7,517 nt of DNA, from the NCBI GenBank assembly GCA_003455235.1, contig DMRT01000345.1:1-7517 (forward strand). The letters run 5' to 3'. Both the position numbers and the translations under genes were made by a program. Within the stretch, counting starts at the first letter, position 1. Each line of letters starts with the position of its first letter. Positions 1 to 5,693 of the stretch are shown here, piece after piece. The notes below the pieces were generated by a model. The model ran no database searches, was not told the DNA's origin, and was given only the letters and a program-made list of their open reading frames with translations. Origin of the DNA: Chitinophagaceae bacterium (GTDB lineage: Bacteria; Bacteroidota; Bacteroidia; Chitinophagales; Chitinophagaceae).

Positions 1-1
1 A

Positions 2-2071
2 ACTCCGCCTGGTGAGGTTGTTGATAATGCTGGCCGTTTCATTCATTTCCACCATAAACGTGCTTTCGCCGCCGCTCAGGTTATCGCTGGCTCCCACCCG
101 GGTAAATATTTTATCCGTGAGCGGAATCTTTGCTTCGCTGGCCGGAACAAAACTTCCCATATGCGCCATCAGGGTGATGAGGGCGGTTTGCCGCAACAAG
201 GCACTTTTACCACTCATGTTGGGACCGGTAAGTATTATGATCTGTTGGGAGGCCGGGTCAAGAAAAATATCATTGGCGATATACGGTTCCCCAGCCGGCA
301 GGTTCCGTTCAATCACGGGGTGACGGCTGTCCCGGATATCCAGGATAAAATTATCTTCCAGTACGGGCTTCTTATAATTATAATGCAGTGCATTTCCGGC
401 AAAACAGCTGAGGCAATCCAGCACCGCCATCACATGGCCATTCACCTGCATGGGGGCGATGTAATCCTGCAGTTCATTCAGCAATTCTTCGAAGAGCCGC
501 ATTTCAATCTGGAGAATTTTATCTTCGGCACCCACAATCTTCTCTTCGTATTCTTTTAACTCAGGTGTAATGTATCGCTCGGCATTCACCAGGGTTTGCT
601 TGCGTATCCAGGTATCTGGCACTTTGGTTTTGTGAGCATGCGTTACCTCGAGGTAATAGCCGAATACATTGTTGAAACTTATTTTCAGCGAAGAGATGCC
701 CGTTGCGAGGGCCTCTTTCTGCTGCAGCTGAAGCAGGTAGTCTTTACCGCCGCTGGCGATCAGCCGCAGGGCATCCAGTTCTTCATTTACCCCTTTGGCA
801 ATCACCGATCCTTTGGCAGCTATTGCCGGCGGATCGGTACTGATCTCCCGGGTGATCTTATCCAGTATGTATTTACAGGGGTTTAGCGAATCACCCAGGC
901 GTTTCAGGTATTCGTTTGATGATTGTTCGCAAAGTGATTTGATCAGTTCCGTTTGCAGGAGTCCCCTGGCGATCTGCAGTACTTCCCGCGGGTTTACTTT
1001 TTTCAGCGGCACTTTACTCACCAGCCGTTCCACGTCACCTGCCTGTTTGATATATTGCGATACTTTATTCCGCAGTTCCACTTCTTTGATCAGGAATTCT
1101 ACGGCATTAAGCCGTTCATTGATCCGGGTAATGCTGTTGAGCGGAAGTACCATCCATCGTTTCAGCAGGCGGGCGCCCATGGCTGAAACGGTATTGTCGA
1201 CCACCTTTAATAAGGTATGACTTCCATCGGCACCGCCAAACAGTTCCAGGTTGCGGATGGTGAAACGGTCCATCCACAAATGTTCATCGCGGTCGATGCG
1301 CTGGATAGACGTAATATGACCAAGATTGGGATGTTCGGTGTCTTTCAAATAATGCAATACGGCCCCGGCAGCAATGATACCCAGGGTCATTCCTTCCACG
1401 CCAAATCCTTTCAGGCTGTGTGTACCGAAGTGCTTTAATAAACTTTCGGCGGCATATGCCTCAGCAAAAATCCATTCTTCCAGTGTGTAGGTGAAAAAAC
1501 GGGTGCCAAAATGTTCTTTGAAATATTTCTGCTGGTTTCGCTGGAAGATTACTTCGGCGGGCTTCAGGCTCTGCAGTAACTTATCGGCATATTCCTTATC
1601 GCCTTCGGCGATGAAGAATTCGCCGGTGCTGATATCGAGAAAGGCAATGCCGATCTGCTGATTATCGAAATGCAGGGCAGCCAGGAAATTGTTGCTGTTA
1701 TGCTCCAGTAATTTATCGTTGGTGGCCACACCGGGCGTCACCAACTCAGTCACACCTCTTTTTACAATTCCCTTTGCCAGTTTGGGATCTTCCAGCTGAT
1801 CGCAGATGGCAACCCGGTAACCCGCCTTCACCAGTTTATGCAGGTAGGTATCGAGTGCATGATGCGGGAAACCGGCCAGCTCGGATGCAGCCGCATTTCC
1901 ATTATTGCGTTTGGTGAGGGTGATGCCGAGCACAGCAGCGGTATTGATGGCATCCTGCCCGAATGTTTCATAAAAATCGCCCACCCGGAAAAGCAGGATG
2001 GCATCGGGGTACCTCGCCTTGATGGCATTGTGTTGCTGCATTAAAGGTGTTTCCGAACCCGCTTTTGCCAT
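2..2071 (-). CDS. mutS: DNA mismatch repair ATPase MutS (C-terminus cut off by window edge)
   Basis: MutS binds base mismatches and small loops in newly copied DNA and, through its ATPase, recruits the rest of the repair machinery. The frame is open from the ATG at 2071 to the left edge, giving 690 of roughly 860-870 expected codons. The N-terminus has the mismatch-reading motif F33-Y34-E35 in GDFYETFGQDA, which marks it as MutS1 and not MutS2. The conserved lever/clamp segment YYLEVTHAHK starts near residue 472. The ATPase domain shows Walker A GPNMSGKS (616-623, Lys622) and the signature SDNLSGGES (662-670) followed by TFMVEM. The expected Walker B/DEIGRGT stretch would start just outside the window. 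The start is supported by the usual MutS opening (TPLMQQHNAIKARYPDAILLFRVGDFYE). No Shine-Dalgarno is evident, and a TAnnTTTG-like box lies 27 bases upstream. The edge truncation is an artefact of the window and not evidence of a broken gene. Identification is very secure. Confidence 0.97.
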   Translation of the reverse strand, partial: MAKAGSETPLMQQHNAIKARYPDAILLFRVGDFYETFGQDAINTAAVLGITLTKRNNGNAAASELAGFPHHALDTYLHKLVKAGYRVAICDQLEDPKLAKGIVKRGVTELVTPGVATNDKLLEHNSNNFLAALHFDNQQIGIAFLDISTGEFFIAEGDKEYADKLLQSLKPAEVIFQRNQQKYFKEHFGTRFFTYTLEEWIFAEAYAAESLLKHFGTHSLKGFGVEGMTLGIIAAGAVLHYLKDTEHPNLGHITSIQRIDRDEHLWMDRFTIRNLELFGGADGSHTLLKVVDNTVSAMGARLLKRWMVLPLNSITRINERLNAVEFLIKEVELRNKVSQYIKQAGDVERLVSKVPLKKVNPREVLQIARGLLQTELIKSLCEQSSNEYLKRLGDSLNPCKYILDKITREISTDPPAIAAKGSVIAKGVNEELDALRLIASGGKDYLLQLQQKEALATGISSLKISFNNVFGYYLEVTHAHKTKVPDTWIRKQTLVNAERYITPELKEYEEKIVGAEDKILQIEMRLFEELLNELQDYIAPMQVNGHVMAVLDCLSCFAGNALHYNYKKPVLEDNFILDIRDSRHPVIERNLPAGEPYIANDIFLDPASQQIIILTGPNMSGKSALLRQTALITLMAHMGSFVPASEAKIPLTDKIFTRVGASDNLSGGESTFMVEMNETASIINNLTRRS

Positions 2072-2097
2072 AGAAGATTCCCGCTTATGGGAGGCGG

Positions 2098-2105
2098 CAA
2101 AAATA
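2098..2105 (-). promoter_or_regulatory. Possible mutS promoter -7 box (TATTTTTG)
   Basis: Read on the minus strand this is TATTTTTG, a full match to the Bacteroidota -7 consensus TAnnTTTG. It lies 27 bases upstream of the mutS start codon, which would give a short leader. No TTG -33 element is seen about 20 bases further upstream; that stretch is T-rich and overlaps the edge of the repeat block. A match to a short AT-rich consensus can arise by chance here, so this is tentative. Confidence 0.4.
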
Positions 2106-2123
2106 GCGAAAAAGAAATTTGAA

Positions 2124-2252
2124 AATTTGGTGATTTACCGATTTGGTGATTTGATGATTTGGAAATATAAAAGATGTCAGTATCCAGAGGCCCATTATCA
2201 AAACCTCCCTTCATTAAATCTCCAAATTGATTCATTATCAAATCACCAAATT
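2124..2252. repeat. Degenerate 16-base tandem units with inverted copies
   Basis: On the plus strand, units starting ATTTGG occur at 2125, 2141 and 2157, a period of 16. The first two share ATTTGGTGATTT and the third is decayed after ATTTGGA. On the right side the motif appears in opposite orientation at 2240-2251 (exact) and 2216-2227 (one mismatch, ATTTGGAGATTT on the minus strand). The longest exact inverted pair is 15 bases, ATTTGGTGATTTGAT at 2141-2155 against the complement of 2237-2251, separated by 81 bases. The block fills the gap between the DUF4407 stop codon and mutS. It could fold in the transcript as a long-loop hairpin, or be a copy of a dispersed intergenic repeat family. The repeat structure is directly visible; its function is unknown. 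Confidence 0.75.
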
Positions 2253-2254
2253 GA

Positions 2255-3451
2255 TCAGTTTTCCTGCTTGGTCAGAATCTCTTTCTTCATTTTTTCCCAG
2301 AGCCCGTCGAAACTCTGGTGGTTCTCTTCCTTCCATTTTTTACTGAAGGCTTTCATTTTTTCATGTCGGTCGTCTTTGCTCATGGAAAAGAAAGCGGTAA
2401 TGGCCTCGGAATCGTTTTCAAAGGCCAGCTGGTTATAGAGTTCTTTCAGCTGCTGTTCTTTTTTGATGTTGATGTGGGCCAGTGTTATTTCCATCTCTTC
2501 CCGCAACATCGCCTTTTCATCATAGCTGCCCGAAGGAAGCATGGTTTTCGCTATCACCGGCATCAGCTCAATCAGCATCAAAATGAAAACAATCAGGTAA
2601 TACCTGAATTGTAATGCGTCATTGTTCTTCAGCAGGTTATTCAATGCCTCCACCCGGGTAAGAAATCCATCGTTGAGGTACGTGGCAAAGCCGGCTTCCT
2701 CGGCTTTCATCCGGCTGTCGATATCCTTCAATGCGGCATCGGCGCTGTCGAGCTTTGGCTGACTTTCTTTCTGCAGCACCTGGTAGTCTGCATCAAGCTT
2801 TTGGTATTCGTTTCTCTTGGCGAGGGCAATGTCTTTGATGCCGATCTTCCCGGTACCGCCGCTGCCGTCGGTTTCTGCCAGGAAGTTTTCCCTTGCTTTT
2901 GAAACCGCATTGTATTTATCGGCCAGTTCTTTCTTCAGTACATCCCGTTGTTTGGTGATCGATTCCCGCTGGGTTTTAAACAGCGTTAGCAGTTCCTGCT
3001 GCTTCAGCATTTTTTTCTTTTCGTTGTCGAGGGATATCTGCAGTTTGATCTCTTTATCGAACATGTACAAAACGGCCGGTTGTGCCATGAAGGTGCCGAT
3101 GGTGAGTGCCAGCAGTCCCCGGAACAGCAGCGGGCTGATCTTCCGTTTATTGAATTTATTGATGCCCTTGATGAGGGCCCGGTCGATGGTAAGAATGATA
3201 AAACCCATGAAAAGACCCAGCGCAACCGCCATAATCATTGAATCCACCACGGTGCTGAAGAAATAAGTCCAGGTGAAACTGGCAAAGGCCCAGGTGGCCA
3301 GTACCGTCATCCCGATGATGCGGTAGCGGTTCCGGTCGATCACTGAATCAACCAGTATTTCTTTTTCTGCTGTAGCAAGCCACCAGAGGAATGCGGTGAA
3401 TGCCGACGGCTCATGATGCTCCCGCTGGGAGACAGGAATGTTTTTCTCCAT
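2255..3451 (-). CDS. DUF4407-type membrane protein with central coiled coil
   Basis: A 398-residue protein of unknown function that resembles the DUF4407 family. Predicted membrane segments lie at about 44-65, 69-93, 108-131 and 282-304. The second ends in the family-like ILTIDRAL motif (86-93), with the charged pair Asp90-Arg91 at the membrane border. Between segments three and four is a long, highly charged stretch (about 132-275) with heptad-like Leu/Lys/Glu spacing, interrupted by a glycine-rich insert GSGGTGKIG (196-204). After segment four comes another charged helical tail rich in Lys and Glu (about 310-398). There is no signal peptide; the first 40 residues look cytosolic. The start ATG at 3451 gives the full family architecture. 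The gene is upstream of mutS on the same strand, but the 183-base repeat-bearing gap and a candidate mutS promoter argue against tight co-transcription. Family assignment is from recalled architecture and motifs; molecular function is unknown. Confidence 0.85.
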   Translation of the reverse strand: MEKNIPVSQREHHEPSAFTAFLWWLATAEKEILVDSVIDRNRYRIIGMTVLATWAFASFTWTYFFSTVVDSMIMAVALGLFMGFIILTIDRALIKGINKFNKRKISPLLFRGLLALTIGTFMAQPAVLYMFDKEIKLQISLDNEKKKMLKQQELLTLFKTQRESITKQRDVLKKELADKYNAVSKARENFLAETDGSGGTGKIGIKDIALAKRNEYQKLDADYQVLQKESQPKLDSADAALKDIDSRMKAEEAGFATYLNDGFLTRVEALNNLLKNNDALQFRYYLIVFILMLIELMPVIAKTMLPSGSYDEKAMLREEMEITLAHINIKKEQQLKELYNQLAFENDSEAITAFFSMSKDDRHEKMKAFSKKWKEENHQSFDGLWEKMKKEILTKQEN

Positions 3452-3514
3452 ATTAAAATAAGATTAGAATGACGCTAAAAAGGAATCAGTAGCGGAGTTG
3501 AAGTTGAAGGATTG

Positions 3515-3546
3515 CAAAATAGCTATTCTTTGATGGATTAACGCAA
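3515..3546 (-). promoter_or_regulatory. Weak promoter candidate for the DUF4407 gene
   Basis: On the minus strand there is TTG (3544-3546), 22 bases of spacer, then TATTTTG (3515-3521). This resembles the Bacteroidota TTG / TAnnTTTG arrangement, but the -7 box is one base short of the consensus. It sits about 64 bases upstream of the start codon at 3451. A perfect 10-base palindrome AATAGCTATT (3518-3527) overlaps the box and might be a protein-binding site or chance. Confidence 0.3.
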
Positions 3547-3614
3547 CCCGGGCGGGGTTATTTTTACGGCGGAAATACATTAACAGTTTATTAGACTGCG
3601 GTATTAAACGCGGG

Positions 3615-3645
3615 TTGTACGGAAACATCTATTATCCTATCTTTG
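3615..3645 (+). promoter_or_regulatory. Bacteroidota-type promoter for the LolA-family gene
   Basis: TTG at 3615-3617 is followed after 20 bases by TATCTTTG at 3638-3645, an exact match to the TAnnTTTG -7 consensus with near-ideal spacing. Transcription would start around 3650, leaving a leader of about 40 bases before the ATG at 3691. The leader ends in an A-rich stretch without a Shine-Dalgarno sequence, as is common in this phylum. This is the best promoter match in the window. Confidence 0.62.
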
Positions 3646-3690
3646 CAGCCGCTGTAAAAAGCGATTGATTCTTTACACTAAACGAGCAAA

Positions 3691-4347
3691 ATGAAGAAAA
3701 TTCTCAGTGTGGTTGCGGCACTGGCTATGTGGTTCCTGCCTGCCTTTGCGCAGGCTCCCAAAAGCATGGGAAGCAGTGATCCGGATGCAAAAAAAATTCT
3801 GGATGCCGTAAGCGCCAAATTCAAAACCTTCAAATCGGTACAGTCAAAATTCAGCCTCAAAATCGAGAACAGCAGCAATAAAATAATGGGTAATAAATCG
3901 GGTACTGTGTACATGAAAGGAACCCGCTACCGCATCAATGTTACCGGGCAGGAAATTTTCTGTGACGGCAGCAATGTATGGACGGTTGACAAGGCAGCCA
4001 AAGAAGTTACTATCAGCAAACTGGATCCTTCCAATAACACCATTACCCCGCAAAAGCTGTTTACCAATTTTTACGACAAGGATTTTTTATACAAGCTGAA
4101 CAGCGACGCAAAGGGTGTGCAGGAAATTGAACTTACGCCGATTGACAAATCGAAGTTGTTCCATAAAGTGATTGTATACATCAACAAGTCCACACAAACC
4201 ATTACGTCCACCAAGGTATTTGAAAAAGCCGGAAACCGGTATACCTATACTGTAAGCGGTATGGACACCAAAACAAGTATTCCGGATACACAGTTCGTCT
4301 TCAACCAGAAGAACTATCCCGGTATGGAAATCGTTGACCTGAGATAG
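3691..4347 (+). CDS. LolA-family periplasmic outer-membrane lipoprotein carrier
   Basis: A 218-residue exported protein of the LolA-like fold, which in the periplasm shields the lipid tails of lipoproteins and carries them from the inner to the outer membrane. The N-terminus is a clear signal peptide: MKK, a hydrophobic core (4-19), and a cleavage site after AFA (20) or AQA (22), with no lipobox cysteine. The mature part opens with the family pattern DAKKILDAVSAKFKTFKSVQSKFSL (about residues 32-56), then alternating beta strands typical of the half-barrel, including GTVYMKGTRYRINVTGQEIFCDGSNVWT (about 71-98). Length matches single-domain LolA proteins. It has its own promoter on the left and a strong terminator on the right, so it is probably monocistronic. 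No LolB is seen, as expected for this phylum. The symbol is withheld because Bacteroidota genomes often carry several LolA-like paralogues and this window cannot tell which one this is. Confidence 0.88.
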   Translation: MKKILSVVAALAMWFLPAFAQAPKSMGSSDPDAKKILDAVSAKFKTFKSVQSKFSLKIENSSNKIMGNKSGTVYMKGTRYRINVTGQEIFCDGSNVWTVDKAAKEVTISKLDPSNNTITPQKLFTNFYDKDFLYKLNSDAKGVQEIELTPIDKSKLFHKVIVYINKSTQTITSTKVFEKAGNRYTYTVSGMDTKTSIPDTQFVFNQKNYPGMEIVDLR

Positions 4348-4382
4348 TACATTTCAGAGGCACGGGTACAAAAAAATAGTTC

Positions 4383-4413
4383 AAAACGTTCAGGGCATGC
4401 TGAACGTTTTTTA
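4383..4413. terminator. Bidirectional intrinsic terminator between lolA-like gene and ubiX
   Basis: AAAACGTTCAG (4383-4393) and CTGAACGTTTT (4400-4410) form a perfect 11-base-pair stem around a 6-base loop, GGCATG. On the plus strand the right arm runs into a T tract (4407-4412), giving a classic intrinsic terminator 35 bases after the LolA-family stop codon. On the minus strand the hairpin directly follows the ubiX stop codon (4411-4413), its second arm ends in TTTT, and a further T-rich run (complement of 4370-4377) follows a few bases on. One hairpin therefore probably ends both convergent transcripts. Confidence 0.88.
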
Positions 4414-4968
4414 TTTACCCCACCGATATGTTTTGATTTCAATGCCCGCCAGGTCGAGCACACGGTCTACAACCGTGGCCGCCACTTCCTCCACGGTTTT
4501 AGGATTGCTGTAAAAGGAAGGCGTGGCCGGGCAGATGATGCCGCCTGCCAGTGTTACCGTTTCCATGTTCCGTATATGAATGAGATTATAGGGCGTGTCC
4601 CGTATTACACAGATCAGTTTTCTTCTTTCTTTCAAAATAACATCTGCCGCCCGGCTGATAAGGTCATTGGAAATGCCCGAAGCGATGCGGCCCAACGTAC
4701 CCATGCTGCAGGGAATAATGATCATGGTATGATATTGTCCCGACCCGGAGGCAAAAGGAGCATGAAAGTCCTGTTGCTGGTAGAATTTTACAGGAAGGGT
4801 TTTAAAGTCTTCATTCCCAAGCTCTATCTTCCATACTTCCCTTGCATTTTCAGTCATCACCAGGGCCAGTTCCTGCCACTGATCCTTATGTGCCAATAAT
4901 TTTTCCAACAGGCTTTTCACATATATTGAACCGCTTGCTCCTGTCACAGCCACGACAATTTTTTTCAT
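4411..4968 (-). CDS. ubiX: UbiX/Pad1-family flavin prenyltransferase
   Basis: UbiX-type enzymes join dimethylallyl phosphate to reduced FMN, making the prenylated flavin cofactor used by UbiD-family decarboxylases. The 185-residue length is typical. The FMN-binding N-terminus reads VAVTGASGSIYVKSLL (6-21). The central signature PCSMGTLGRIASGISNDL (86-103) is followed by RAADVILKERRKL (106-118), RDTPYNLIHIRNM (123-135) and GGIICPATPSFY (142-153), all in family order. Lys113 aligns with the conserved LKER lysine. Asp124 stands where most family members have Glu in RETP, a conservative change worth noting. The ATG at 4968 is the natural start, with Val/Ile-rich strand one right after MKK. No ubiD is in the window, so the decarboxylase partner must be elsewhere. 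The gene is divergent from the thioredoxin gene with a 42-base gap and ends against the shared terminator. A non-prenylating flavoprotein of the same fold (such as Dfp/EpiD) is unlikely given these motifs. Confidence 0.92.
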   Translation of the reverse strand: MKKIVVAVTGASGSIYVKSLLEKLLAHKDQWQELALVMTENAREVWKIELGNEDFKTLPVKFYQQQDFHAPFASGSGQYHTMIIIPCSMGTLGRIASGISNDLISRAADVILKERRKLICVIRDTPYNLIHIRNMETVTLAGGIICPATPSFYSNPKTVEEVAATVVDRVLDLAGIEIKTYRWGK

Positions 4969-4979
4969 CCTTTTACGTT

Positions 4980-4987
4980 TAACTTTG
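4980..4987 (+). promoter_or_regulatory. Promoter -7 box for the thioredoxin-like gene (TAACTTTG)
   Basis: TAACTTTG is an exact match to TAnnTTTG and lies 23 bases ahead of the ATG at 5011, giving a leader of about 15-20 bases. No TTG is present at the usual -33 distance; that position (about 4957-4963) is a T run inside the first codons of ubiX. The promoter would therefore overlap the start of the divergent gene. Confidence 0.5.
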
Positions 4988-5010
4988 CCTAAGCTACAAA
5001 CAAATAAACT

Positions 5011-5535
5011 ATGAATAAAGTTCTCGGCATTTTACTGCTTTTCATAACACCCGTACTGGTTTCTTTCCATGGTCCTAAAAAGGAGAAGATCAACTGGCTG
5101 AGCATTGCTGAACTGCAGGCGGCCTACGCCAAAGAACCCAAACCGATCATCATTGATGTGTATACCGACTGGTGCGGCTGGTGCAAAGTAATGGACCGGG
5201 AAACCTACAGCAATGATAAAGTGGCCGATTACCTGAATAAGAATTTCTACGCGGTAAAATACAATGCCGAATCAACCAGCCCGGTTGTTTTTGCCAATAA
5301 AAAATACAACTACAATCCCGCTTACCGGGCCAATGAACTGGCGGTTTTTCTTCTTGGGGGGCGAATGGGTTATCCCACCACGGTTCTATTATCGTCACTG
5401 GATGCACAGCCCGCTCCTCTTTCCGGCTATCTTAAACCATCAGAACTGGAAGCGCCTGTTAAATTTTTCGGCGAAGGGGTGTACAAGAACAAGAACTATC
5501 CCGATTTCATGAAAGGCTTTACCGGAAGCTGGTAA
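5011..5535 (+). CDS. Exported thioredoxin-fold protein with CGWC active site
   Basis: A 174-residue thioredoxin-like protein, probably a periplasmic or membrane-anchored thiol reductase or oxidase. The N-terminus MNKVLGILLLFITPVLVSFHG is hydrophobic, acting as a signal peptide or anchor; there is no lipobox cysteine, and the signal-peptidase site is not sharp. The fold follows the order expected: strand PIIIDVYTDW (45-54), redox motif C55-G56-W57-C58-K59, then the helix VMDRETYSNDKVADYLNKNFYAVKYNAE (60-87), and the cis-proline loop GYPTTVLL (120-127, Pro122). This WCGWCK...ET(Y/F) pattern belongs to the thioredoxin_7/DUF255-like branch and not to classical WCGPC thioredoxin; the middle Trp replacing Pro suggests a different redox potential. 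The only cysteines in the protein are Cys55 and Cys58. It has its own promoter-like box and is divergent from ubiX. The substrate is unknown. Confidence 0.87.
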   Translation: MNKVLGILLLFITPVLVSFHGPKKEKINWLSIAELQAAYAKEPKPIIIDVYTDWCGWCKVMDRETYSNDKVADYLNKNFYAVKYNAESTSPVVFANKKYNYNPAYRANELAVFLLGGRMGYPTTVLLSSLDAQPAPLSGYLKPSELEAPVKFFGEGVYKNKNYPDFMKGFTGSW

Positions 5536-5693
5536 GAAAATAACTAGCCATTAAGTCATTGGTCATTTTAAGTTCTTATAACTATAAGGCTCTTCCCCAT
5601 GATCGATGGGCAAGTGTATTATTTCCGTTTCCCGAAAATCATATTTTTCCAGCCTTAGCACCGAAATTGTAATTTCCCTGTTTAATACAAGGG
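5536..5693. other. Intergenic spacer with no clear signal
   Basis: This 158-base gap separates the thioredoxin-like gene from the permease gene on the same strand. It holds two short inverted repeats: CTTAT/ATAAG with a 4-base loop (near 5575-5588) and CCCAT/ATGGG with a 5-base loop (5596-5610). Neither is followed by a T tract, so neither is a convincing intrinsic terminator. TATTTTTC at 5642-5649 matches the -7 consensus at all but the last base, but lacks a TTG partner. No gene or RNA is evident. Confidence 0.5.

Noticed and set aside
1828..2044. Overlapping short open frames on both strands inside the mutS region
   Set aside because: They are out of frame with mutS, which is continuous and strongly conserved from 2071 to the edge; their translations show no family resemblance.
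1998..2438. Plus-strand open frame of 146 codons spanning the intergenic repeats
   Set aside because: It runs through the end of the DUF4407 gene, the AT-rich repeat block and the start of mutS antisense; the translation has no recognisable domain and no plausible promoter.
2817..3266. Plus-strand open frame of 149 codons antisense to the DUF4407 gene
   Set aside because: The Ser/Phe/Met-rich translation is typical of the reverse complement of a Lys/Glu-rich coiled-coil gene; there is no independent support.
3496..3509. Short direct repeat GTTGAAGTTGAAG in the divergent region
   Set aside because: Two copies of a 6-base unit are within chance expectation and lie outside the best promoter boxes.
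5596..5610. CCCAT/ATGGG hairpin as a terminator for the thioredoxin gene
   Set aside because: The stem is only 5 base pairs and no T tract follows.
5642..5649. TATTTTTC as a promoter box for the permease gene
   Set aside because: It misses the final G of TAnnTTTG and has no TTG at the expected distance; too weak to list as a separate promoter.
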